Shown here one piece after another: positions 37,701 to 48,958 of a stretch of DNA of 64,000 bases; the first letter of the stretch is position 1; each line of letters begins with the position of its first letter. Position numbers and translations under genes: made by a program. Source of the stretch: Echinococcus granulosus. Taxonomy: Eukaryota; Platyhelminthes; Cestoda; Cyclophyllidea; Taeniidae. The notes under the pieces are model-generated. The model ran no database searches. It saw only the letters and a program-made list of their open reading frames with translations, and was not told where the DNA came from. The stretch is from NCBI RefSeq assembly GCF_000524195.1, contig NW_020170384.1, positions 2,743,925 through 2,807,924 on the forward strand, in the 5' to 3' direction.

Positions 37701-40700
37701 AAGTGGGTTTGCCCAGGAGATTCCTTTGGATTAAACGCGTGTTGCTTTAAATATTATATTTCCGTCAAGACCAACTATAAGAGAGAGAAGTCAAATAGTC
37801 TAGCAAACACAATAGGTCGACAGATCTGGTAGCAGCTAAATATCAATCAAGCGTCGATCAAGAATCACTCAGATCGCTCCTCCCGTGTACAAAAGCCTTT
37901 GGTAGCTGCCCAGATGTCTGGAGCTCGGTTACGGCAGGCGAACATGCCCATGCACGTCACCGTTCGGTTTGCGAGTGTGCTCCTCAAAGATCAACGTGGT
38001 AGTCTCCCAAGCACTACAGTTTGAGGCCCACTGTTTATTCGTGTTGATGTGTCGGCCTGACTCCGTCAATTTATCGCCCTTTCTTGTCTTGGCCTGTTGG
38101 AGGGGTGAGAGCAAGTTCATTTAAAAGACTCAAAGCTAGTTAGATTTGCATTACGCAAATCCTCGTCTACTCATTTTGTTCTGACTGGTAGATTCGGGTA
38201 AGACGTTTGAAATTGGACACTCGTCTAAAATAGGCTACCTTGAAACCTATTTAGCATTTCGAATAATCCCTAGTTGGACTTCTTGGAATTTTTGTCGCTT
38301 TTAAGTTGGAAAAAAACATGTCCCGACTTGAGAATTTGGCTATTTCGTAAAGGGCGTCCCCACTTCTGTCTATTTTTTTTATTTTAGACTATTAATTCGT
38401 ACCTTGACTCGGATCCACTCCCATCAAGTACTGCAGTGCATTTGAACCAATCAGATTAAAGAGTCACCCCGGACTGATGAGATTTAAAACAAATCAATTT
38501 TGACTATAGGCACGATATCTTCCTTTCAAAATTAATAACATATCAAGAGTTTAGAACAAAGTAGTTTTTGATATCGAAAAAAAGCCGTTTTTTGCCGTTA
38601 TAGTGTACAATTTTCTTAAGCCCATTTTGAAATAGTCAAAACTCCCTGGAATACGAAGTAACTAGTAGTTGGAATATGATGCTGTTCCCATGGAAGGTGC
38701 AACTGGCACCCTTGGTTTTTCAGTGCAGAATTATTTCACCACAACATACAACACGCTCGCTATGAGTGTTACATATGTGTGGTAAGTGCTTGCTGTCAGT
38801 TTGTGATAAATGGGACCACACTGGATAATTGAGGTCTAAACACTAAAACACACCCAACGTGTTACTTGTCCAAGGAGAGTTGCATCCTTCTTGTACTTCG
38901 GCACCAAGCATTTTAAATAGCTTCATTGGTTACCCGTCGTCTGAGACGCCGGTGACGATCGTGCCAAAATTTCTGATCATAATTGATTTGGAGCGAAAAG
39001 GACAACTTTACATTATCACCTTGGTGTCACAAAATTATTTACGAATGCCCTCCTTTTCTATTTTTGAGGATCATGCAACACATAAGTAACTAAGCGCTCG
39101 TATATATTTGTTTCATTTATTTTATCCATATTATTGTCTTCGAAATAATTACCGGTTTAAAATATGAGAAAATAGATGCTTTTATTAGAACCTGTTAATA
39201 AGTCTATCAAAGATGTCTTGATTAAAATTTTCCTTTTATTCATTTACCCCATCATGTTCGTTCGTTTTGATGTATGCCTATCTAAGCTACTTCACTAGTG
39301 AGTAGTTGGAAGTTGGCTTTCTCCCTTCCATTCCCTTTGCTACTTATACTCGAATGTCCACTATAACTCCTTACTTAGTCGATCACCTGCGGACATGGAA
39401 GCATTCAATATTCTTGCTGTATGGAGATTAACTCTAAGTCTGGAAACTTTTCTTACATAACACTTGTGTATTTATCATTTAGCAACAAAATGACTTGGGC
39501 TTTGAGAATTACGTTTAATTTAACTAAATTAGGGATTCAATAAATAGGATCCGCCTGGTTATTAAAGGACTGTTTATCTAACATCTCGGTATCCTACTTT
39601 TGACACTACATAATAAGAATTCTTCCTGATTTTTCTAGTTTTGAAGTTGCTTTTACCATTTCCTTCTGATCTTTATTTGATCTGTGTCGCCAAATTTAAA
39701 CATGTGGAATTTTGCTAATTTAAACAAAATAACACTGTTTTGGATTTCCTAGGATGGCAGATTTCATAGCAGATGCAGCTGACAGAATAATTGCCATGAA
39801 GATTGTCAAGCGACGAACCGTAAAACGGTGAGCTCTTTAAATTGGCTTTGTTTATGCCGTAGTTGAGCATTCAATAATAATAGTATTATCAAATTTAAAG
39901 TAGCTTAAAAAACACAACCCAGGCCTGAGAGACTAGAAGCACAGGTAATATGCGTAGATCGCAATCACCTAGACAATAAAATACCACGGACCATTCACAA
40001 TGCCTCCGCCCTGTCCCAATCTTTACCCCCGGTACTTCCCGCGCCTCTTCTTTTGCATCGACCAGTGTAGTGAATTCAGTCAACTGTGAGTGGAAGACTG
40101 AGATCTTACGATTATTTCCTCGACACATTGGGACAATTTTAAATTTGGCATCTCGTAGCGTCTGCTAGGTCTGTGTATTATCCCCCTGCTTCCATGCTGC
40201 TTTGGACTGGTCAGCATTGTCCAGCGAGCACGTTGTGTATGCCAATCGTTTCATATGTAGTAACTCTTTGGATTCGTGCCTTGTTTTTACTCCCTCTTTG
40301 CATTTACCTGTTGTTTTACTTCTACGAAGTCTAAAGCCAGCTGTATAATTTGCACCATCGTGGAGGATTACCAAGTACGTAATCTTTTTTCTCGCCTAGG
40401 TATCGCCAGCTCCTCAATTACTTGGGTTTCCCTCCAGCCCGAGCCGAGAACATAGCAATAGGCCACTTCTGCCGCATTCTGGCCGAGTTCTCTCTCGAGT
40501 ACCGCACCACACGAGAGCGAATTCTCGAACAGAACGCCAAGAAAGCAAATGACCAGGAGCGCAGACAGACTCGCGGCAAGCTCATCGACGACGTAAGTCG
40601 ACCAAATATAGTCCTCGTCCTTCTCTCCTCCTGCCTTCTTCGCTCCCCCCTGGTTAATAATATCATGCAAGTATACGTGTGAATACCCTCTCTAGGTCCT

Positions 40701-43361
40701 CACCATGGACGAGGGGTTTGTAATTGTCGCGCATAACGTGAGTTGTCACCGCGTTTTTCCTCCTCACGGCTTCGCTGTCTCATTGCTCGACTAAACTCCT
40801 AATACATATATCCTTACTTATACATTACATATTCGATATTTGTGGTATCTCTACAAACCCATCAATTGCTTGTCATAAAACTCACAAGAGTGATTGACTG
40901 ATTGAGCACTTACCGTGGTCTCCCCTCTGTTGGCTGCGCGAATTCAACCTACTCGAAGGAGAGCATGAATAACCGACTGACCGACTGACGGAGTGGTGGA
41001 GAATACGTGGCTTTTCTCCCATCTGCCTCCTTTTAGGTGCCAAAAATCCGCACAGCTCCACCAGTATCAAAGCAGCAAGCGGCAGATGATATGGAATTAC
41101 GGCAGGTGCTTTCAAGTAGACGCGAGTCTAGTGAGTCTTCTTATTCCTTCTTGCCTCGATTGGGACCGAACACTCGTCGCATGTGTAGTAGCTCGACTCT
41201 CCGTAAGTGGGGCAAATTATTATGTAAACAGATAACGCTCTGCTGATTTGCTACCGCTGCCTCTGCAATGCTATCACCAAGACGCTGTTGCTTAATCATC
41301 GCGCCGGCATAAATGCTTTCTTTCATCTTGTCAAATTGTCCGATGATTAAACTGGGTAAAAATCGAGTTGGTGCTTTTACGTGTTATCTTTAAAAGCCGC
41401 ATGCAATCAAGAATGCTACAGTCAACACTGTTTTTCACTATTAATTAGCCTGTGACAAGCGTTGTATTGGTTTTGCCTACCAAAGAGTCATTTGAGGTAG
41501 CGATGCAACCACCGCTTTGAAGCGGTTCGAAGGGGAAACTAGATGATATTTGAGGAGGTCAGCCATCAGATGTAAATGTTTGCAATTGACTACAAAATAT
41601 TTCAGCACAAAAAAATTAACACAGCTATGTTAACTCGCACATCGTGGAAGATCTGGTGAGCAGCTTTGCAAGCCATAGCTTACAGAGTACCAAGCAAAGA
41701 TAAATTTTAAGAAATTCTTATCTGTTTACTCAGTATCCGCATTGATGATTGAGATGTGTGCAAGCATTCTGGATACAAACAGTAGTAGTCTTTTGGTAAA
41801 AGCTACTCCCAAACTCCTGAGCTGCCTGGGCGCCATAACACCGCTTAGCGTTAACGCATCGCTCACACGACTGCAGGAATTTCGCTAATAATTTAGGTAA
41901 TTTAGCATGCCGGGTAATGGGAAATAGTGGAAGGTCATGAACTACACTCGACTCGACATTTTAGTCGCCAACTCTAAGCGTCATCGTGAGCGCGGTATGA
42001 GCCCCTGCCTGCCCAGCTCAGTGCTGGATGTGACAGGACGAAACGATCGCGAACACCGCGAAGGCAGTGTCCTACTCGACGCCTGCGATCGTGCCTCCTC
42101 CCTCGCTCCGTCTGGAGGCACACTTGGCCGACGTGGTCCTTCCAAAGAGCGTCGCCGTGTGCAAGAGCGTACTCGGCAAGCCAGTAAGTCATCTTTTGAA
42201 ATGCGATTTTAATCAAGCTGCTATTTGGTAATCGGTAGCAGTAGTTTCATTGGTAAAACAACCAAGTAGATTGATGTGATTGGAAGAAAAGTGGATTTTC
42301 AGGGTGCAGAAAGTTAGTGCAATTGATACGATATTTTAATAAAATGAACTTGTTCTTGTGATGAAAAAGAGTTTAAGTGCACGCAAACCATCAAAATGAT
42401 CAAATAGTTTCCAAGAATGCGTTTCTTCTGGATCAAATGCCAACACTGGATGGTAAATCGCTAAGAATTACACTTTTTTCCTTAAGATTTGTAGGACCTT
42501 ACCAGATTTTAAGGCATTTTAAAGGGAAACTACATGCTTAATTGGAATACTGAGGGCAGTATATCATCCGGCCGCATTTCGTTTGCATAAATCTTGTCAT
42601 TATCAGACCATTTTCCCTCTTTCTATACCGAATACATGCTAGAGGGGGGGAGGGGGTACGCTGATACCTCTGGTATAAATCCCGTGCTTATAGTAGGCGA
42701 TATATGATCAAATGTCAGCCCAATGAAACTGGCAAGGTTTGGGAGATTTCTTAATGTCTCTTTGACTTCAATGACATTGAGAATTGTGACGAACATATAT
42801 CCCTCGCGAAAAACCACCAAGCACGAATTATTTCCTTTGGGCCGAAGCTATAGGACTTATTTTCGTTTCGATTGAGGTTTGTAGTATCAAAATGGAGCTT
42901 TTAAACCACCAATTAATCACAAGTCTACGTAGATTACCAGAAAAGGGACAAGTTATTATTCTTTTCAAATTTGGCCCCCAATTGACTAATCGCATCAACT
43001 CAACGAAACTCTGCATTAACACTGGTTCAACAAGGATCCCGCGACAAGCCGTGATTAGTTCATTTACTTCACAGATCTTCAAGTCCTTTGGAGGTCCGCC
43101 TTAGCCAGCCGAGTTAAGAGATCCGATACCTAGATGATAGGAAAAAAACGAATCTCCCCCTGACACACTTCAGGGAGAAGGAACAGGTATTTAGCAAGTA
43201 AGCCGGTTTGAATAGGTTTGTTATACACGCGATCACAAACCCTCTAAGCGATTGCTTCGTCCACTTTGTCTCATTTCTTCTCTTAAGTACATTACACTCT
43301 CACTCCTTTTCCAGACGACGAAGACCTCATCTCTAGCATCATAGAGGCCTTAGAGAAGTAG
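19800..43361 (+). CDS. FHOD: FHOD-type formin, 27 coding exons, about 1310 aa
   Basis: Formins of the FHOD group assemble and bundle linear actin filaments in stress fibres and muscle and are held inactive by contact between an N-terminal domain and a C-terminal DAD. Coding exons: 19800-19970, 20002-20123, 20766-20827, 22274-22341, 23501-23606, 24457-24551, 24678-24719, 24847-24958, 27331-27572, 28145-28338, 29470-29549, 30010-30234, 30315-30416, 30774-30805, 31691-31843, 32992-33259, 36287-36663, 36742-36894, 36974-37192, 37260-37467, 37543-37702, 39753-39827, 40400-40592, 40696-40737, 41037-41202, 41965-42183, 43315-43361. All junctions are GT..AG and phases match; the sum is 3933 nt. The start is chosen because TTYTCRTYYLDDRDPF matches the usual beginning of FHOD proteins. 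Length lies between human FHOD1 (about 1160) and FHOD3 (about 1430). The central exons (29470-31843) are least conserved and least certain; the third donor after 30217 or 30234 is ambiguous. There is one family member here, and its exact relation to FHOD1 or FHOD3 cannot be decided. Confidence 0.93.
19971..20001 (+). other. FHOD: 31-nt intron, shortest in the window
   Basis: Begins GTATCT after APHQ and ends TTTTAG before VENCILQVY. Removing it joins two segments that match the FHOD N-terminal domain without a gap, so the intron call is firm despite its size. Very short introns of about 30 nt are known in flatworms. Confidence 0.85.
21218..21229. promoter_or_regulatory. FHOD: Palindromic nuclear-receptor-like site in intron
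   Basis: GGGTCATGACCT is a near-perfect inverted repeat of the AGGTCA half site with no spacer, one mismatch from the classic palindromic thyroid-hormone-receptor element. Another TGACCT half site lies about 14 nt to the left and a GTGAC to the right. Flatworms possess thyroid-receptor-like proteins, but function here is untested. Confidence 0.25.
24678..24719 (+). CDS. FHOD: 42-nt in-frame microexon in the DID
   Basis: Flanked by TACCTGCAG and ATG|GTAAAC, coding for RALCIGSNAYDDYM. Both flanking introns (126 and 127 nt) are phase 0, so inclusion or skipping keeps the frame. Vertebrate FHOD proteins pass straight from the WLYSL helix to the VKTALKLLL helix, so this exon adds 14 residues in the loop between two armadillo helices. 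It is a good candidate for alternative splicing. Confidence 0.7.
24959..27330 (+). other. FHOD: Formin intron (2372 nt)
   Basis: Donor CTCAA|GTAAGT, acceptor TTCATAACAG. It contains a 149-codon open frame at 25888-26337 with no recognised family and no start or splice context; at this length such a frame can arise by chance. No RNA or mobile element is recognised. Confidence 0.75.
29912..29932. repeat. (TG)n microsatellite in formin intron
   Basis: A pure run of about ten TG units between exons 29470-29549 and 30010-30234. It lies in a pyrimidine-rich stretch and is likely polymorphic. Confidence 0.9.
32105..32230 (+). repeat. Dispersed repeat family B, copy 2 (plus)
   Basis: Lies in the formin intron 31844-32991 and aligns with the reverse complement of 3895-4000, sharing TCCAC-GG-CG-CATGGC-TC-AGGCCATG. 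Opposite orientation and 28 kb separation suggest a mobile, non-autonomous origin, though no boundaries are visible. Confidence 0.4.
32992..36345 (+). other. FHOD: FH1 proline-rich region
   Basis: Exon 32992-33259 contains RPLRVKDREFQDLESSDDE, matching the acidic segment before FH1 in FHOD proteins. It then codes for two runs of 8-12 prolines separated by GIGGF. A 3 kb intron follows, and exon 36287-36663 resumes with GGIPPPPPPFG and later LPPPPGAR. FH1 binds profilin-actin and feeds it to the FH2 ring. Residues are about 664-725. Confidence 0.9.
33260..36286 (+). other. FHOD: Largest formin intron (3027 nt)
   Basis: Splits the FH1 region: donor G|GTATGT, acceptor TATTTTAG. It holds no supported gene; the plus-strand open frame near 35421-35627 includes a (GT)n run at 35590-35603 and looks non-coding. 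Confidence 0.8.
36397..40592 (+). other. FHOD: FH2 actin-assembly domain (residues about 729-1153)
   Basis: Seven exons form the FH2 core. The lasso carries Trp residues in MRLHWSEW and IWSHM. Next come LFENKVTEIK, the hallmark EILDMKRSNAINIGMKVL, LPPLRTI, MLPTDEERE, GKAEEFLLTLSEV, LWLFKLDYETME, LAMGNFLNSSESWGF, VKDTKHKHSLLHHV, DLHSEMGAV, and lastly HFCRILAEFSLEYRTTRERIL. The conserved Ile of the NAINI motif is present, and the Lys-rich VKDTK segment is intact, so the domain is expected to be active. Insertion of a 2050-nt intron (37703-39752) falls in the coiled-coil post region. Confidence 0.93.
37703..39752 (+). other. FHOD: Formin intron (2050 nt)
   Basis: Donor AA|GTGGGT, acceptor TTTCCTAG; removal joins NFVVNNK to MADFIADAADRIIAMKIV as in other FHOD proteins. 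The open frame at 38859-39089 inside it has no family resemblance and no splice context. Confidence 0.8.
40696..40737 (+). CDS. FHOD: 42-nt in-frame microexon after FH2
   Basis: Flanked by CCTCTCTAG and AAC|GTGAGT, both phase 0, coding for VLTMDEGFVIVAHN. It lies just after the basic KTRGKLIDD-like end of FH2. It has the same length as the other microexon (24678-24719) and could also be skipped without changing frame. Vertebrate proteins show no clear counterpart. Confidence 0.6.
41037..43361 (+). other. FHOD: FHOD C-terminal tail and DAD-like end
   Basis: Three exons code for a Ser/Arg-rich linker (residues about 1168-1295, with LSSRRESSESSYS and a basic KERRRVQERTRQ) and a short last exon, NDEDLISSIIEALEK-stop. 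The DEDLISSIIEA pattern resembles the DEIMDxIVxSA core of vertebrate FHOD DADs. Vertebrate DADs carry a basic, ROCK-phosphorylated stretch after the core; here the protein stops and the basic cluster lies before it. Confidence 0.75.
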
Positions 43362-46300
43362 TAAGCTAAATCGCAAAGATGTTTGGAAAAGATGAAACAT
43401 AAACCCGCACAACTCATCCCAAGTTGCTTACTGTTTAACCCCCCTCGCAGAAATTGTGCGCCTTCGTGCGGTGGTAGCTTTACTTACACTTCTCTCTCCC
43501 TTTGTGTTTTACTTTGCAGCTCGACTATTTTACTAACATGCACCTCGCCATCAGCAACACCTCACGCCATGGTAATAGCAAAAATGTGGCGCATTTTTTC
43601 GTGCTCCTCTTTTCCCACTTTTCCCCCTTCCTTTTCCTCGTTGTATTTTTGCGCTGCTTTGCTGTGCCTTATTCTAGCATCATTGCTTTTCTTACCTCAC
43701 CTCGTTTTTTCTTCCTTTTTCTGCTTGCATGCTTGCGATATTCCCTCGGCTTCGGCTCATTTTTCATCTTTAAAAAAAGATAGCTTAAATCAAGCGCGAA
43801 TGGATACTACTTTTATAAATAAGGAAGCTGCTGAAGTGCTTTATGCTAAAAAGTTCATTAGAAAGGACTTAATGTAAAAACCTTAGCAATGATTAAAGAG
43901 TGAGCCCATTTTGTAAAAATATTTTTAAGGTCTCTTCCTCTCACAACTAAAGTGATAGCCTTTAGGACAAACCAAATCATTCTAGGGGCTAAATTTTTTT
44001 TTCCCGCTCGTAAAACCCATTAAAATGGGACGTTCTTGAATTTAAAAGAGGTTGAACTTTGTTGGCTAAATCCGATTGTAGCGCATTGCTCCGAGTCCTC
44101 TCCAGTGTCGCATGAGGCCTAACCAGTAGTGCAGAGGACTCATTTAAAACGTATAGACAATCCGCCAGAGAGATCATGCCGGCAGGACGAAAGTGCACAC
44201 CAGGGTAACTAGACCATCCTGTGTTATGAAATATGTCCTAAAACAATCGTCAAGCCACCAAACAGTAAACTGTGCCTTGGAATTTTCACGAGCTCCGGTT
44301 ATTTTTGCCATTTATGTTGCCTCACCAACAGCACCATCTCCATCTCACTTCCTGGAAGTAGGATTGGCCTACAGACGCAACTTAATCTTTTGCCAGTAGG
44401 TATCTCCACCACACCACCACATAGACGATAGGCTAGGCTGTTGGAGACCGCCAGCATAGCTCCGCACCACCGGCAAAGTAGTCGAATCGCGAACCACCGC
44501 TCTCGTTTAGCGACAGATTGACGTTTTTCGGGTACTTCAGGGACAAAAATCTTGCTGTTTATTTACTGCCTTCTGTGATTTGCAAGCCGCCATTAAAAAC
44601 TTTCCTTCTTCGCTTCTGAAATCTTGTTCAACGGAAGCCTGATTGTTTTTCTTGCTGACAAGGGAAAAAGCAAAAGATTTTGTAATTTTTTGTACAAATT
44701 TCTCCCTTCTTTTTTGCTCCACCAAATCACTGCTCGTGTTGCCGTTGCTCTCTACTTTGGTTTCTGATTTGTTTTGAGTGTTCATTCTCCTCCTAGTTTG
44801 CCTAACCAAATGTTTTTTTTCACCCCACTCCTTCTCACTATACATATAGCCAGCCGGACACTGTCCAACAAAATCAGTGAAAATGACATGCGTCATCTGG
44901 AGAGTATTTTGCGCAAGCCGCGCAAAGTATGACCGAGAGAGGCAGAGACAAAGATGGCGACTTCACCACATTTTCGGGCTTTCAACAACAACAGTAACAG
45001 CACTGCTGCCCTTCCCTTGCCCCGTCTCCTCCATTTGCACGCCTTTCGCCTTCACCGCCCTCCCTCTCTCTGTCTGTTTGTATTTTTGACCTCATCACTC
45101 ACTTAGCAAACGAATGGGGAAGATTGTCGTCTCTTCTACTATTTATTACATCTACACTTTCAAACCCACTATATCAACATCCAATCACACTTATAAATAT
45201 ATTTTTATACTTCGGGACTAGCCCATTACCTGTAAAAAACAAGTGCATATGTCCTACTGCCTTTCTATGGTGATATCACAGATCCATGACCATTCACGTG
45301 TGAAAAGAATGAGAAGAAAAGGAGGAGGTGCTCTAATTTCGCGGTTGGATTTCGTTCAGTTTGCCTTTTCCGAGTGCGTATGTGTGTATGTATAGCACAG
45401 CCTCCCCGCGTTTTTAATGGCATGGGGAGGAAAGTATCGGGAGAAGGGACATCGCCACACACCGCATTCTTTCACTGCCTCCCTGCCCCCCTACTTGTCA
45501 CTTTAACACTGCTACCCCTTCTTTTCCCCGATGGTCACCCCAACTCACCCTCAATCCGCTCCTCCCTACACCCCCATCTTTGGGGCACCATGTGGCTGGC
45601 TTTTTATTCAGATTTGACTTCTTGAGGCACTCTTGGGTGGTACTTTTTGCTCTGGGCTGGCAAGCGATGTTAGTTAGCCAATATTCATGGTAGCGATAAG
45701 TTGATGCCTTTTGGGGATGATGTTCGTGTAGATGACATCAATGACGTGATTAGCAGTGCTTAAAAGGTGCTGACAATACCTCTTTCTAAAGTTCCTCATT
45801 GGAAGTTAGTTCCAGTCATTGCGGAACATCAAGTTCTCTAAGATCAGGGCCGTTCAAAATGAAATAGACACGTGAGGGTGTGCACCGTTCTGGAGCTCCA
45901 GATATTCATCCAGCCGACACACAGGCAGCCAGGTACTCACAAGACCGGCATCAAAAACCTCCGCGCTAAAGTCCGTCGCTTGATGTACTGACTGGGGCCC
46001 CGAGGGTGGTCATGCTCATCCACACACACATTGACGTCGGTAACAGTGGCTCGCTGGTAAATTCCAGCACTCGCGATTGACCAATGTTTAGTTTTGTTGG
46101 AAATACCAAGATTTGGTGCAGGGTTATTAAAAAAGCGCTCGAATGAGCATACATGCTCCGATAGGACATGCAGGAGGATTTGGCTGGTGCTGCCCGAGAA
46201 TTAGCGAGAGCAAGAACCAGTTCGCTTGTGCTAGTTATATAGCCGGGTGAGGCCCCCTCTAAAAACTAAGAAAATACCTAAAAGTAAATGCAGGAGTAGG

Positions 46301-48958
46301 TTTACTTATTGGAGTATAAAGTTACCGTGCCTATTGAAAGCGTATTGGCGGTGGAGATGCCGCATTGACTGCTTGGTGATGAAAACAATTAAAATTTGGG
46401 AAGGAAAACTTAGATAAATGGTGAATTGGACTGGTCGTGGTGGGCCCTATTCAGCTTCCTTTGTTTTTTTTTAAAACTTGTTTGACAGTGGAAAATTTAT
46501 AAAAGAAATTTAAATAGTGCGGCTTCTTACGTAACAAATTTTCTCATTTGCTATGGCTCATTGCCAATCGGGAGTTGGACGCAATTCCTGAATTTGATGA
46601 GCTGATGCATATTTTTTTCTATTTATTTTATAGTTATTAGCACGCCCTTTAAAATTGTTAAATCTAGGCAAAAAAAATTTACTCATGAGCCACCTGTCTT
46701 CTGCTTGGAATGCTGAAATTTGATTAGTTAGTACTATTTTCTACTGAAGTACTTTATAACTACTGACACATCTTTCTAAATTGTCAAGTATGGGCAACAA
46801 ACCACGAGATAGTGCCATTTAATTATGCATGACATTCGACAACTAAAATTGCTGCCTTCAATGCCAAATGTTTCATGAAATCTGAGGACTTGCCACTTTT
46901 CAGGCGGTATGGCAGAGAAATTAGTCTTACGCAATTCTTTATCACAACAATGGGCTCTTTTACTCAGCATTGACTACAAGTCGCATTTTTAAAAGGTAAT
47001 GGTCAATTCATATTCATGGTATTTCGGTGAATTTGTGTCCACTTGATTGTTAAAGGCTGATGGGCAAAGGCAATCTAATTTAAGAATATCAGTTTACATT
47101 GTGAGTGCTGCGGCTTACAAAGACATAATTTTTTTATCCTTGGACAAAATCTGTCCGGTACACAAAAACCATGTGAACAGAAATATGCGTCATTAATAAT
47201 AGCTTTCTGAGTTCTGAAGTACTTTCCGTGTTTACCTCACATTTCGATCTCACCCTCTTTTGCCCAATCTTCATCACTGGGAGTGCGTATTTGTTTAACT
47301 ACCTGAATACCTCAGTCTCTCTGCGGTTTGCACTTCCGTTCCACCCTATAGCCTCTCAGTTCCTCATCCGTAATGGTAAGCAGAAATCTGTAAACTATCC
47401 CTATTAACAACCTGCTAGATCTCTGAACAACATTATATCAGACAGATTATTAACTTAATCCAACTAAGACCGTCAACCATGCTTTTTTGTTCTTTTAAGT
47501 CAAAATCAATTGTCGGTTTCTTTTTTCAAGGCAGAGACTGTGTGCGGTGATGAATGGCGTGGTGGAGTACTGCGATGTGAAGAAGAAAAGACGAGTGTCA
47601 TATTGGCTATTGCAAGCAAAACAAGGTTGTGAGTAAATTAAATCATTTAAATAATGTGTTAAGACACGGCAAATGTGATACTTACGCAGCTTCTGCCGCG
47701 TACCGCTTCGCCTGCTCTGCCTCTCCCAGGAGGTCTGGTTATGACAAGTGCAGTTCGTCGTCAATCGATATCGATTTTCGCGCGTGTCAACCAGCTGATT
47801 GCTAACGTGTTCTTGAGTAATGCAAAGCGTCCTTTTGGTGACCTCTTTGACATGTTAGAACTTTACTTGAAGCAGAAAAGTAACAAATGGAAAGCTGACT
47901 TAAACTAAGTAGTAAACATACGAACAAAATTTTTCAAATTATTTTCCCTTAAAGATAGTAATGTGACAGGTTCGATGCTTCTCTTTATACCCTGGTCATA
48001 TGAGGGCATCTTTTATTTAATAGTCCAGTTGTATAATGGTTCGGGATTAACTTTCGTCTCATAGGTCAATAACGTCTGCTCTGCTCTGGGATTTTTAAAA
48101 ACGGACTCTTCCCACCTAAAAGTTACATTTTACTGAATCAGAAACCATACCGAGGGAAGGAGAAGTGTACCAGCCATCTCCTATGGCCATCACTATTCCT
48201 CAGAACATTGGCCTAAAAGCAGAAAGATTTAATAAAAGATGGGGTATAAATGGTTTTGTGGAGGTAAGGCACCACGTCTGTTCCTTCTTGCCATCTTGTT
48301 CTCACTTCATTTCTACCCAGTCCTATCTATTTAGATTCTATCCGGCTAGTAGAGCGGATTCATTCTTAACCTCTTCACCTAATTGACATCTTCATACGGG
48401 TGCCGTGGACAGCTCTGTAACTAACTTTCCAGATGGTTTGCGGCCACGGCTAGTGTCACTTCAATTGTTGAAGGCATTCCTGTAGAACATGGGACTGAGG
48501 TAGCTGCCAAAGGTAGACAACATTCCCAACCCTTCTGTTAGCGACCCTGACAGATTCTCCCAACCGTAATGTATGTCCCTCTTCCGTCACATTGAGGTTT
48601 AACACTCAGTAACAGAAATCAAGGTATTTGTCCTTTAGGGCTGGGTTCGTATGGCGTTGCCACCAATGCAGTGCTCAGAGTTTTTCCTAAAAATGAAAGA
48701 AAGCAATTTTAGGGCAGAAAATGCATTGCTGACGTACAGAAGGGCTAGGTGGGAGGAGAGGGGGTCTTATTTCACGGTCCGGTAGAGCTTTAAGTGCTCG
48801 CATACTCAAACCAAAGGGCCAAACAACCAGTCTTCTTCAAAGACTTCGTCAAATGCGTCAAAATGCGCGAATTTTAACATCTCGAGCGCGGCGAGTAAGA
48901 AAAATCGATAGCCCCACGTGGTAACCAGCTGGGCTCAGGGGGAAGGCCGACTGACGCC
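43362..48958. other. Intergenic region between formin and DnaJ genes
   Basis: Besides the candidate exon at 44850-44932 I see no gene. 43383-43877 is a long pyrimidine-rich open frame (many Ser, Pro, Leu, Phe) that looks like 3' UTR sequence. Possible 3' end signals are ATTAAA near 43892 and TATAAATATA near 45190. A CACGTG E-box at 48915-48920, 39 nt before the DnaJ ATG, may be promoter-proximal. Confidence 0.5.
44850..44932 (+). CDS. FHOD: Candidate alternative formin last exon
   Basis: An acceptor TATACATATAG precedes an exon that joins in phase with the donor at 42183 and codes for SRTLSNKISENDMRHLESIL, then RKPRKV and a TGA stop at 44930-44932. The D-M-x-x-L-x-x-I-L pattern followed by Lys/Arg is closer to a canonical DAD with a basic tail than the 43315 exon. 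Using it would give a 1322-residue protein. The pyrimidine tract is weak and there is no transcript evidence, so this is inference from phase and motif. Confidence 0.4.

Noticed and set aside
38859..39089. 76-codon open frame in formin intron as a retroelement remnant
   Set aside because: No reverse-transcriptase or integrase motif can be recognised.
43383..43877. 164-codon open frame after the formin stop
   Set aside because: Pyrimidine-rich sequence giving Ser/Pro/Leu/Phe runs; more likely 3' UTR or intron than protein.
48830..48860. Heat-shock element upstream of the DnaJ gene
   Set aside because: TTCTTCAAAGACTTC has TTC units, but the central GAA is AGA and the spacing is imperfect, so it is not a convincing heat-shock element.
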